Assembly: GCA_902810755.1 (NCBI GenBank)
Contig: CADDYT010000031.1
Location: 1 to 52,881 of the forward strand
Direction of reading: 5' to 3'
Length of the DNA stretch: 52,881 nt
DNA from: Chloroflexota bacterium
Lineage (GTDB): Bacteria; Chloroflexota; Ktedonobacteria; Ktedonobacterales; Ktedonobacteraceae
Shown here one piece after another: positions 1 through 7,460 of this stretch. The notes under the pieces are model-generated. The model worked only from the letters and a program-made list of their open reading frames with translations. It was not told where the DNA came from and searched no databases. The translations under genes were made by a program, and so were the position numbers. How positions within the stretch are numbered: position 1 is the first letter of the stretch; every line of letters starts with the position of its first letter.

Positions 1-239
1 TCATCTGCGTTTATGATGGGGAGTAAGTCCCCTTGCCTGGCTAGCATAAGTGTACCACACTCTCAGGCATACTGGTATCCTCCGCGTTTCTTATAGCCAT
101 AAAGGTATACATCGGTTAGACGCGCCATGTTATTGTGCTGCTGCGCAGCTACATCAATGCTGCACAGGGCGTATAATATCCAGGAGCGGGGAGATCGAGC
201 CTATCCGCAAAAGCCTTATATACAGGAGGGATATTTTTC
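1..239. other. 5' intergenic stretch, leader of the RraA-like gene
   Basis: No convincing gene is seen here. A short GGGGA-GTAAG-TCCCC hairpin lies at 18-32 without a T-run. A TATAAT hexamer at 172-177 could be the -10 element for the downstream gene, but no good -35 lies 16-18 bases upstream. A strong ribosome-binding site (AGGAGGG) sits around 223-229, ahead of the ATG at 240. The small open frame through this stretch runs past that site and looks spurious. Confidence 0.4.
172..177 (+). promoter_or_regulatory. Possible -10 element for the RraA-like gene
   Basis: An exact TATAAT lies 62 bases before the ATG at 240. There is no recognisable -35 at the right spacing, so this is a weak call based on the hexamer alone. 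Confidence 0.3.
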
Positions 240-914
240 ATGGTTGTCAAGCTGAGTCATGAGCAGCTAAGCGCGCTGCGCCGCATTGATAGCCCGACCA
301 TTTCTAATGCTATTGAGACGTTTAATGTACGCCCGCGAGTCGCGGGCTATGTTGGCTACGATATTCGCTGTATCTTCCCGGATCTGCCGCCGACCGTTGG
401 CTACGCCGTCACCTGCACGGTTGATAGCACGACCGAGGGGAGAGAGGGTATCGGGTTCAACCGGCTGTACGAGCTGCTCGCGGCTGCCCCCAAACCTGCT
501 ATTGTGGTTATGCAGGATGTCGGCCCTGATCGCCTGCATTCCTGTCATGCCGGAGAGGTGATGTCTACGACGATGAAACGGCTGGGAGCGGTTGGCATTC
601 TTACCGATGGCGGGTTGCGTGACGTGAGGGAGGTGCGCGCGCTGGGCGGCTTCCAGTATTTTTGCGCCGGGCTGGTCGTCTCGCATGGCAACCCCATCTG
701 TGTCAGTGTAGGCGAGGAAGTCATCATTTCGGGGATGCGCGTGCGGCCCGGCGACCTGTTGCACGGGGATATCAACGGCATCCTGCATATTCCCGACGAG
801 TGCGCGGAACAGGTGGCCGAGGCGGCTTATCGCGTCTGGGCACGGGAAGAAGAGACTATGCGCCATGTGAATAGCCCGGATTTCTTCCCCTCTTCAGGGG
901 AGATAAGGCACTAG
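240..914 (+). CDS. RraA-family protein (RNase E regulator / HMG-CHA aldolase fold)
   Basis: The 224-residue product has the RraA/demethylmenaquinone methyltransferase-like fold signatures. Residues near 108-122 read GAVGILTDGGLRDV, matching the family's G-x-x-G-x-V-x-DG-x-x-RD loop, in which Arg and Asp bind substrate and metal. Near 172-186 GDLLHGDINGILHIP matches the conserved GD-x-x-x-x-D-x-x-G-x-x-x-IP. Known members either bind RNase E and modulate it, or act as metal-dependent aldolases/decarboxylases on 4-hydroxy-4-methyl-2-oxoglutarate-type acids. The retained RD pair is compatible with enzymatic activity, but the substrate cannot be read from sequence. The start is fixed by AGGAGGG at about 223-229. 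The next gene follows after 5 bases, so the two are probably cotranscribed. Confidence 0.85.
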   Translation: MVVKLSHEQLSALRRIDSPTISNAIETFNVRPRVAGYVGYDIRCIFPDLPPTVGYAVTCTVDSTTEGREGIGFNRLYELLAAAPKPAIVVMQDVGPDRLHSCHAGEVMSTTMKRLGAVGILTDGGLRDVREVRALGGFQYFCAGLVVSHGNPICVSVGEEVIISGMRVRPGDLLHGDINGILHIPDECAEQVAEAAYRVWAREEETMRHVNSPDFFPSSGEIRH

Positions 915-919
915 AAAAG

Positions 920-1564
920 ATGGAGATGATGAAACGCCTGGTGTTGCTGATCCGGCACGGACAAACCACCTGGAATGTCGAGCATCGCCTGCCCGGCCAT
1001 TTACCCGGCATTTCGTTGACGGCTCTGGGGCGAGAGCAGGCCGCGCAACTGGCGGAGGGCTTGCGGCCTCTGCCCATCAGCGCCATCATCAGCAGTCCGT
1101 TGGAACGGGCCGTTGAGACTGCGCGCTATCTTGACGAAGGCAGGGGGTTGCCCATCCAGCTTGAGCCTGAACTGATGGACCTCAACTCAGGCCCCTGGGC
1201 GGGACAAATTGCCGATGTCTTGCTGGCGCGTGACCCGGCGCGCCGCGCCTTTCTACGCAACCCAACAATTGTCCCGCCGGGGGTGGAGTCGTTTCCCGAA
1301 CTGCAAAAGCGCGCGGTTGCTGCCGTGCAGCACTGGCTCAGTCTCGAAGCTACCGGCCCTTGTCCGGCCTTTGTGACGCATGACGATGTTATCAAGGTGC
1401 TGCTTGCCTACTATATGGGCCTGCCTCTGGAACACGCCCGCGCTATCGTCGTCGGCAACGCTTCGGCCAGTGTGGTAGCATTGGAGGATGACCACCCGGC
1501 GCGTATCCTTGCTACAGGCTGGAGTCCATCCCCGGAGTGGCTCAAACCATCTCTTCAAAGTTAG
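920..1564 (+). CDS. Histidine phosphatase (phosphoglycerate mutase-like)
   Basis: A 214-residue member of the histidine phosphatase superfamily, branch 1. The N-terminal LIRHGQTTWN motif carries the phospho-accepting His, SPLERAVETA holds the second phosphate-binding Arg, and FVTHDD near residue 153 holds the second catalytic His. Family members dephosphorylate small phosphorylated metabolites (for example alpha-ribazole phosphate or phosphoglycerate) or act as mutases. Sequence alone does not pick the substrate. The start is ambiguous among ATGs at 920, 926 and 929; the first is used. It begins 5 bases after the RraA-like gene and its end overlaps the open frame upstream of the next gene, which points to one operon. 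Confidence 0.85.
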   Translation: MEMMKRLVLLIRHGQTTWNVEHRLPGHLPGISLTALGREQAAQLAEGLRPLPISAIISSPLERAVETARYLDEGRGLPIQLEPELMDLNSGPWAGQIADVLLARDPARRAFLRNPTIVPPGVESFPELQKRAVAAVQHWLSLEATGPCPAFVTHDDVIKVLLAYYMGLPLEHARAIVVGNASASVVALEDDHPARILATGWSPSPEWLKPSLQS

Positions 1565-1617
1565 AGTTCAAACGCGAATGCAAAGAAACCTGCCTGACAG
1601 GTTGGACAGGAGGAACT

Positions 1618-2031
1618 GTGCCAGAAAGAGACTATAGCGAGCGGGATGTGCTGGATAAACTGGGCATCAAACCGGGGCAGGCTGTCGCTTTTGCCCAGGG
1701 AGCGGGACAGATCGAAAGCGGTTTGCGCCAGCGTATCCTTGCGCGCACCGAACGTCCGCCTGCCGGGCCTGAGGAAGCGGTTGATGTGGTGCTGGCGCTG
1801 GTCGATGAGCGTACCGATATCACTGCTGTGCTGAGACGCTGGAAAGCGCGCCTCAAACCGAACGGCAGTATCTGGCTGCTCAGCGCCAGACGCGGCCATC
1901 CCGGCTATATCAACCAGCAGGCGCTGATTGCCGCCGGGCAGGAAGCCGGGGTGGTGGACAACAAAGTTTGCTCTCTTTCCACGCAATTCAGCGCCATGCG
2001 GTTTGTGATCAGAAAGGCCGAGCGCGGCTAG
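1618..2031 (+). CDS. DUF3052-like small protein
   Basis: Product of 137 residues starting at a GTG with AGGAGG at 1608-1613, an ideal spacing; the open frame extends further 5' to 1537 but without a comparable site. It contains DVLDKLGIKPGQAVAF near the start and a central DVVLALVDERTD stretch, followed by WKARLKPNGSIWLLSARRGHPG. This resembles DUF3052-family proteins, which look like a degenerate Rossmann/methyltransferase fold without the SAM-binding glycines. Function unknown. It is last in the RraA-phosphatase set. Its TAG overlaps the TAG of the opposing gene by two bases, so the two transcripts converge end to end. Confidence 0.7.
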   Translation: MPERDYSERDVLDKLGIKPGQAVAFAQGAGQIESGLRQRILARTERPPAGPEEAVDVVLALVDERTDITAVLRRWKARLKPNGSIWLLSARRGHPGYINQQALIAAGQEAGVVDNKVCSLSTQFSAMRFVIRKAERG

Positions 2032-3134
2032 CCCAGAACCGTCGCCGTAACCGAGTAGATGGGGGGCAGGAAATCGGCGATCAGGTTCCAGCTATCGCCC
2101 TGGTCGCGGCTGGCGAAAAGCTGGCCGGTGTTGGTGCCAACGTAGACGCCGCAGGGGTCTACCGTATCGGTACACATGCCGTGACGCAGCACGCCGAGGC
2201 TCACGTTCCGGCCTACCGGCAGCCCGCTGGTCAGGGGTTCCCAGGACTCGCCGCCGTTTCTCGTGCGGTAGACCGTGAATTGCTCGCCCGTGTTGTGCCG
2301 CCCCATCGGGTCTTCCACCACCACAAAGACGGTATCGGGGTTGTGCGCGTCCAGGGCGATGGGGAAGCCGAACTCAGAGGGCAGGTTGGCCTGGATATCC
2401 GTCCAGTCGTTGCCCGCGTTGGTGCTTTTGTAGATGCCGCAGTGGTTCTGCTGGTACAGGACATCTGGCTGCGTCGGGTGCTGCACGAAGCGGTGGATGC
2501 ACTGCCCGAATTCGGGGTAGATATCCGGCAGGAAGCTCGCCCGCGTATTCTTGTTGGCAAAGACCCAGCTTTTCCCGTTGTCATCCGTGCGCATGCAGCC
2601 CACCGCTGAAATACCGATCCACATACGGTTCGGATTCGAGCGGTCGGGAACAATTGTGTGCAGGCAGAGGCCGCCCGCGCCAGGATTCCACTGCGAGCGC
2701 GTGGGATGATTGGCCAGCGCCTCGTTGATTTGCCATGTCTCGCCGTTATCATGGCTGACCCACAGACTGGCCGGGTCGACGCCTACGTAGATGGTTCCCG
2801 GCTCTGTCGGGCGGCCCGGCTCGATGACCCAGATGTTGATGAGCTTCTGCCCGCTCTCCTCTGAAAACTGGATGCCCTGCCGGGGTTCCTGCCATGTCTC
2901 CCCAAAATCGTCGCTATAGCGCAGGAACGTGCCGAAGAAATCCCCGTTGTCGGTCGCGAAGAGGCGCGCCCCCTGTCGCTGATCCAGCGCGGCGAAAAAG
3001 ACGCGGCGGTCTTTCAGTGAAGTAGCCTGAATATCCCACTTTTCTCGATCTTTTGAAGTGAGCATGAACAGACCTCTCTTCGTTCCTACCAGTAACAGCA
3101 CGGTTCCCGATGGGTAGGTCAGGTGATAAGCCAT
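2028..3134 (-). CDS. Six-Asp-box (BNR repeat) beta-propeller protein, sialidase-like fold
   Basis: A 368-residue protein with at least six Asp-box motifs of the S/T-x-D-x-G-x-x-W type: SDDFGETW, SHDNGETW, TDDNGKSW, STNAGNDW, TRNGGESW and SRDQGDSW. This fits a six-bladed propeller as in sialidase/VPS10-like WD40/YVTN/BNR proteins. No signal peptide is seen, so it is probably cytoplasmic. The catalytic Arg triad of true sialidases cannot be assigned, so enzymatic activity is unproven. The start is the ATG at 3134, preceded by AAGGAGG. A longer open frame continues upstream to 3389 but overlaps the MoaD-like gene in another frame and is rejected. It lies 58 bases downstream of the MoaD-like gene, and the pair is probably an operon. 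Confidence 0.8.
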   Translation of the reverse strand: MAYHLTYPSGTVLLLVGTKRGLFMLTSKDREKWDIQATSLKDRRVFFAALDQRQGARLFATDNGDFFGTFLRYSDDFGETWQEPRQGIQFSEESGQKLINIWVIEPGRPTEPGTIYVGVDPASLWVSHDNGETWQINEALANHPTRSQWNPGAGGLCLHTIVPDRSNPNRMWIGISAVGCMRTDDNGKSWVFANKNTRASFLPDIYPEFGQCIHRFVQHPTQPDVLYQQNHCGIYKSTNAGNDWTDIQANLPSEFGFPIALDAHNPDTVFVVVEDPMGRHNTGEQFTVYRTRNGGESWEPLTSGLPVGRNVSLGVLRHGMCTDTVDPCGVYVGTNTGQLFASRDQGDSWNLIADFLPPIYSVTATVLG

Positions 3135-3192
3135 AAAATCCTCCTTGCAATGTAACGTCGCGAAATCAAACAGCGTGATGAGCCGACAGGGA

Positions 3193-3501
3193 CTACAGGG
3201 AGCCGCCGGCCACAGAAGGGAAGATGTGCAGCGTCGCCCCATGAGGCAATGGCGTATCCAGCCCTTGCAAGTAGCGGATATTCTCCGCATTGAGAAAAAT
3301 GTTGACGAATGTGCGCAACTCGCCCGTCTCGAAACAGAGATGGAAGCGCAGACCCGGATACACCCGCTCAAGGTCGTCAATGACCTCACGTACCGTATGC
3401 CCTGCCGCCATCACCGCTGCCTGGTTGCCCACCTTCTGGCGCAGCGCGCCCGGAAAGGCCACCTTCACAATGGGAACCGAACCTGTTGCATCCATCATCA
3501 T
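3193..3501 (-). CDS. MoaD/ThiS-family ubiquitin-like protein
   Basis: A 102-residue beta-grasp protein. The pattern VKVAFPGALRQKVG, then TVREVIDDLERVYPGL, then VNIFLNAENIRYLQGLDTPL, then GATLHIFPSVAGGSL matches MoaD and archaeal SAMP1-type sulfur carriers and modifiers. In this family the C-terminal Gly-Gly is adenylated by an E1-like partner for sulfur transfer or protein conjugation. Here Gly-Gly is followed by Ser-Leu, so use as a sulfur carrier would need trimming or a non-canonical mode. No MoeB-, MoaE- or JAMM-like gene is nearby. The start codon is one of three tandem ATG codons after AAGAGG. It precedes the Asp-box protein on the same strand. Confidence 0.8.
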   Translation of the reverse strand: MMMDATGSVPIVKVAFPGALRQKVGNQAAVMAAGHTVREVIDDLERVYPGLRFHLCFETGELRTFVNIFLNAENIRYLQGLDTPLPHGATLHIFPSVAGGSL

Positions 3502-3856
3502 TTAGCCTCTTGAAATAACAGTACAGAACGAACGTCGCACCAGAGTTAGAACGTATGTGCCAGTCGCTATGACAAGTATAGTGCCGAAAAAGCCATCCGT
3601 CAATAGCCGCTCGCTCTTTTGCCTTCTTATTGCCGCTGTTATGCCATTCTTTCTGGTGCCCCTCCGAACGGTAATGATACGAAAGTGATAGTAGGCAGGC
3701 CTCCCGGTTTTGCTCGTTCACATTCATCCTTGCTTGACAAACATACGGCGTGTTTCCTAGAATGTCTGTAACAGTTGAATAATTTGTTTGCTCTCTACAA
3801 GAGAGAACGCCGGGGTTGCCCTGTATTTGCTTGCATTGCTTGAAAGTGAGGCGCGC
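3502..3856. other. Divergent intergenic region between MoaD-like and acyl-CoA synthetase genes
   Basis: No gene is seen in these 355 bases. The right half holds a strong plus-strand promoter (3734-3763) with the motif CTGTAACAGTTG at its expected start point. A weaker AT-rich stretch at about 3505-3590 would have to carry the minus-strand promoter for the MoaD/Asp-box pair, but I cannot assign its hexamers. Confidence 0.5.
3734..3777 (+). promoter_or_regulatory. Sigma70-type promoter of acyl-CoA synthetase with CTGTAACAGTTG at the start point
   Basis: Consensus -35 TTGACA at 3734-3739, an 18-base spacer and -10 TAGAAT at 3758-3763. Directly downstream, at 3766-3777, is CTGTAACAGTTG, which would overlap the transcription start. 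The same 12 bases recur in the same relation to the promoter at 19846-19889. Confidence 0.7.
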
Positions 3857-5482
3857 ATGACCGATCAGCCTGCTTCTCCCCAATCTTCCCAGGCTCGCCT
3901 GCCGATGGAGCTTTTTCGCCCCTCGCTCTCGTATCCATCGTACCCCTATGCCGAAATGCTGGCTCGCACGGCGGAACGCTACCCGGAATATACGGCAGTT
4001 GTCTTCAGGGACATCGATCTGACGTACCGCGAACTGGATGCGCTGGTGAACTCGTTTGCTCACGCGCTGCTCGACATGGGCATCAGTAAAGGGCAGGTGG
4101 TGGCGCTGTTCATGACGAACCGGCCTGAATACCTGATTAGCTGGTTTGCCATTGCCCGTATCGGCGCGATTGCCACTCCGATGAATCCATCGTACAGGGA
4201 GCGCGAGGTGGCGTACCAGTTGAGCAACAGCGAGGCGGTGGCTGTGGTGGTGCAGGCAAACCTGCTGCCGGTGGTGCAGGCGGTGCGCGCACAAACGCCG
4301 ACGGTGCAGCGTCTCATCGTAGTGGATGCGAGCGAAGAGACGGCTCAGACGCTTTCCTTTAGCCGCCTGCTGCGTCGCTATCCGGCCACGCCGCCTGCCA
4401 TTGAGGAGATAGGCGAGCAAGACCTGGTTGCCCTTCCATACAGCAGCGGCACGACGGGGCTGCCCAAGGGGGTCATGCTGAGCCACAAGAATCTCGTCTA
4501 CAATGCTGTGCAGTCGATTGCGACAGCTCGCCTCACGCTCAATGATCGCATGTTGATTTTTGTCCCGCTCTACCACATCTACGGCATCATGCTGATGGGC
4601 TGCGCGGCTATGTCCGGGGCGAGGGCGGTGTTGATGGAACGCTTCGAGCCGGAGACCTGCCTGCGCCTGCTCCAGGAGCAGGGCATCACCATTCTGTACT
4701 CCGTGCCGCAGGTGCTGGCCGTGCTGAACGACTGGCCCACGTTGCACAATTACGACCTGCACACCGTGCGTTTTACACAGTGCGGCGCGGCCCCTGTGCC
4801 GCCGCCGCTGGCGCGCCGCTTCGAGCAACTCACGCATATTCCGGTCATGACCTCCTACGGGCTGACCGAGGCATCACCGGGAACGCACTCCAACCCGGTC
4901 TACAATTCCCGCTTCATGAAGGTAGAGACGATTGGCCTGCCCATCCACGATACTGAGCAGAAGATTGTAGACATCGAAACTGGCACGATTGAACTGGGCG
5001 TGGGTGAAGAGGGCGAGTTGATTGTGCGCGGGCCGCAGGTAATGCAGGGCTACTGGAAAGCCCCCGAAGCGACGGCGGAGGCCCTGCGCGACGGCTGGCT
5101 CTACACCGGCGATATTGGCTGGCGCGACGCCGATGGCTATGTCACCATCACCGATCGTAAGAAAGAGATGATTAAGTACAAGAGTTTCAGTGTGGCTCCG
5201 GCCCAGATTGAAGCGTTGTTTCTTGAGCATCCTGCCGTTGCCGACGTGGCCGTTGTCGCGAAGCCGGACAGGGAAGCGGGCGAAATCCCCAAAGCCTTCG
5301 TTGTCCTGCGCGTCGGCTATGAAGGGCAGGACGCGGGCGCGTTGATGGCATCGGTCAACGCACAGCTTGCGACCTATAAGCACGTGCGCGAGGTCGAATA
5401 TATCGATGCTATTCCCAGAAACCCTTCGGGGAAAATTTTGCGCCGCGTGCTGAAAGAGCTGGAACGCGAGCGCATGGGCTGA
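3857..5482 (+). CDS. AMP-forming acyl-CoA synthetase / ligase
   Basis: A 541-residue ANL-superfamily enzyme that activates a carboxylic acid to an acyl-adenylate and then to the CoA thioester. Motifs in order: the P-loop-like YSSGTTGLPKGVML near residue 197, YGLTEASPG, GWLYTGDIGWRDADGYVTITDRKKEMIK (hinge and A8), and the catalytic lysine region RNPSGKILRR near the C terminus. Similarity is to 4-coumarate/medium- and long-chain acyl-CoA ligases; chain length is not determinable. The ATG at 3857 has GTGAGG just upstream and fits the family N terminus better than the upstream extension to 3788. An amidohydrolase follows 21 bases later and is likely cotranscribed. Confidence 0.88.
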   Translation: MTDQPASPQSSQARLPMELFRPSLSYPSYPYAEMLARTAERYPEYTAVVFRDIDLTYRELDALVNSFAHALLDMGISKGQVVALFMTNRPEYLISWFAIARIGAIATPMNPSYREREVAYQLSNSEAVAVVVQANLLPVVQAVRAQTPTVQRLIVVDASEETAQTLSFSRLLRRYPATPPAIEEIGEQDLVALPYSSGTTGLPKGVMLSHKNLVYNAVQSIATARLTLNDRMLIFVPLYHIYGIMLMGCAAMSGARAVLMERFEPETCLRLLQEQGITILYSVPQVLAVLNDWPTLHNYDLHTVRFTQCGAAPVPPPLARRFEQLTHIPVMTSYGLTEASPGTHSNPVYNSRFMKVETIGLPIHDTEQKIVDIETGTIELGVGEEGELIVRGPQVMQGYWKAPEATAEALRDGWLYTGDIGWRDADGYVTITDRKKEMIKYKSFSVAPAQIEALFLEHPAVADVAVVAKPDREAGEIPKAFVVLRVGYEGQDAGALMASVNAQLATYKHVREVEYIDAIPRNPSGKILRRVLKELERERMG

Positions 5483-5503
5483 TCGATCTGGAACAGGAGC
5501 TGG

Positions 5504-6385
5504 ATGGATATGGATATTGCAAATCTGCTGGCGATTGACGTACATGTACATGCGGAAGTCTCAGAGCGCGTGGCCGATGCGCATGGCTGGGGAGAGGAAG
5601 TGCGCGAAGCTTCGACTGCCTATTTCAAGAACGAGGGGAAGCAGCCAACGCTGCCGGAGATCGCCGCCTACTATCGCGAGCGCAAGCTGGCCTGCGTGAT
5701 TTTCCCCGTCGATATGGAATCAACTACCGGCATTACGCGGGTGCCAAACGAAGAGGTGGCCGAGGCCGCTGCCGCCAACCCGGATGTCTTCATCCCCTTT
5801 GCCAGCATCGACCCGGCAAAAGGGAAGATGGGCGCGCGTGAGGCTCGCCGCCTGATCGACCACTTCGGTGTGCGCGGCTTCAAATTTCACCCCTCCGTGC
5901 AGGCATTCTACCCCAATGATCGCAGCGCCTACGTCCTCTACGAAGCCATTGCCCAGGCCGGGCTGCCTGCCCTCTTTCATACCGGCCATTCCGGTATCGG
6001 CACGGGCATGCGCGGTGGGGGCGGCATTCGTCTCAAATACTCTAACCCGATGTATCTGGATGATGTCGCGGTCGATTTCCCCGATATGCCCATCATTATG
6101 GCGCACCCGTCCTTCCCCTGGCAGGACGAGGCTCTTTCCGTCTGCCTGCACAAGCCGCAGGTCTACATCGATCTCTCCGGCTGGTCGCCGAAATACTTTC
6201 CGCCGCAGCTTATTCAGTACGCCAACACCCTGCTCAAGCACAAAATGCTCTTCGGCAGCGACTACCCCATGCTTACCCCCGACCGCTGGCTCGCCGACTT
6301 CGCGCAAATCCCCATCAAAGCAGAGGTGCGCCCGTTGATTTTGAAAGAGAATGCGGTCAAGTTACTCAGATTAAGTGAGGAGTAA
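5504..6385 (+). CDS. Amidohydrolase-family (amidohydro_2) TIM-barrel enzyme
   Basis: A 293-residue protein with the ACMSD/gamma-resorcylate decarboxylase-like layout of the amidohydro_2 family. It has an N-terminal metal-binding HVH motif (DVHVHAE, residues 12-18), VRGFKFHPSVQAF with a conserved His, LFHTGHSG, IIMAHPSFPWQDEA and the C-terminal LFGSDYPM with the catalytic Asp. Such enzymes are metal-dependent decarboxylases or hydrolases of cyclic and aromatic acids. Co-transcription with the acyl-CoA ligase upstream suggests a short catabolic module for an organic acid, which is inference. The ATG at 5504 follows AGGAGC. It ends 6 bases before the convergent PEP mutase-like gene. Confidence 0.8.
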   Translation: MDMDIANLLAIDVHVHAEVSERVADAHGWGEEVREASTAYFKNEGKQPTLPEIAAYYRERKLACVIFPVDMESTTGITRVPNEEVAEAAAANPDVFIPFASIDPAKGKMGAREARRLIDHFGVRGFKFHPSVQAFYPNDRSAYVLYEAIAQAGLPALFHTGHSGIGTGMRGGGGIRLKYSNPMYLDDVAVDFPDMPIIMAHPSFPWQDEALSVCLHKPQVYIDLSGWSPKYFPPQLIQYANTLLKHKMLFGSDYPMLTPDRWLADFAQIPIKAEVRPLILKENAVKLLRLSEE

Positions 6386-6390
6386 TATAT

Positions 6391-7227
6391 CTACTCAAAC
6401 ATTTCCCGAAACTCCTTGCTGGAAATCATCTCAGCCTCCATGCTCGCATAAGTGCCGCTCTTGAGAAGTTCGTCGGCGACGCGGCGCAGGTGGCCGAGGG
6501 CGGCGCGCATGAGGCCGCCGCCGAAGCTGACGCGGGCAACGCCGATGCTGGCAAGTTCCGGTAGCGAGGGAGCGTGAGGGCCGGTAAGGATGTTGACGGG
6601 GGCCGCAACTGCTTTGACGAGGGCAGTGATGGTTGGCGCATCGGTGAGGCCGATGGGGAAGAAACAGTCCGCACCTGCTTCCCGGTAGGCTCGCCCGCGC
6701 TGCACAGCCTGCTCGAATTTGCTGGCGGGATCGCCGCCCGGCAGCAAATAAATGTCGGTGCGCGCGTTGATGACGAGGAGGATATCCATTTCGGTCGCCA
6801 CCGCCTGAATGGCTTTGAGCAGCTCAACCTGTGAGGCGATATCGACCAGCGTTCGCTGCTGCCCTTTTGTGGTATCCTCGATGTTGATGCCAACCGCGCC
6901 TGCCGCGATGATTTGCCTGACTGTCTGCGCGACTTCTGTGGGCGTGTCGCCATAGCCAGCCTCAAGATCAACGCTGACGGGACACTCGACCACTCGCGTG
7001 ATATTGCTCACCACCTGTAACAGCATCTCGCGGCTGATATGCTGCCCGTCGGGATAGCCCAGCGCGGCTGCTACCCCCGAACTGGTTGTTGCTATGGCCG
7101 GAAATCCGGCCTGTGCGAGTATCCATGCGCTGGCCGCGTCCCACGCATTCGGCAGGACGAGCATCTTCGGGCCGCTATGAAGCTGCCTGAATTGTATGGC
7201 TTTCTCTTTCTGTCTGCTGGTAATCAT
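6391..7227 (-). CDS. Isocitrate lyase/PEP phosphomutase superfamily protein
   Basis: A 278-residue TIM-barrel protein. Diagnostic stretches are VLPNAWDAASAWILAQAGFPAIATTSSGVAAALGYPDG, the metal-binding VDLEAGYGDT, GINIEDTTKG and INARTDIYL. These fit the carboxyphosphonoenolpyruvate mutase/oxaloacetate decarboxylase-like subgroup rather than isocitrate lyase proper, because the KKCGH catalytic motif of ICL is missing. Reaction probably C-C or P-C bond chemistry on a small oxoacid; substrate unknown. The start at 7227 (MITSRQKEKA) is chosen because AAGGGA lies 10 bases upstream; the open frame runs 22 residues further to 7293. It converges on the amidohydrolase. Confidence 0.82.
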   Translation of the reverse strand: MITSRQKEKAIQFRQLHSGPKMLVLPNAWDAASAWILAQAGFPAIATTSSGVAAALGYPDGQHISREMLLQVVSNITRVVECPVSVDLEAGYGDTPTEVAQTVRQIIAAGAVGINIEDTTKGQQRTLVDIASQVELLKAIQAVATEMDILLVINARTDIYLLPGGDPASKFEQAVQRGRAYREAGADCFFPIGLTDAPTITALVKAVAAPVNILTGPHAPSLPELASIGVARVSFGGGLMRAALGHLRRVADELLKSGTYASMEAEMISSKEFREMFE

Positions 7228-7460
7228 GGGCCTGTTGTCCCTTTCTTCCATGTAATGGCATGCTACCATAGATGCTTTGCTGCCGCCCGGCATGATATGT
7301 CCTTGCAGTCCCTTCTTTATGGCATGATATCACAGTTTTGTCTCAAACTACCGTGTCATGCAGGGGAGGAACTGTCGAAATCGGAGAATGTGTGGTATCC
7401 TTTTTGCGTAATCTTCAGGTCCAATCTGGGCCTCAATTCAATCAGGTAGAAAGGATATGT

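Noticed and set aside
50..262. Small plus-strand frame of 70 codons ahead of the RraA-like gene
   Set aside because: No ribosome site at its start and it overlaps the strong start of the RraA-like gene in another frame.
3135..3389. 5' extension of the Asp-box gene on the minus strand through the MoaD-like gene
   Set aside because: The ATG at 3134 has a strong ribosome site. The extension reads a different frame of the MoaD-like gene and has no family similarity.
3386..4837. Minus-strand 483-codon open frame antisense to the acyl-CoA synthetase
   Set aside because: His/Arg/Gln-rich, low-complexity composition of an antisense shadow; no domain seen and the plus-strand gene is certain.
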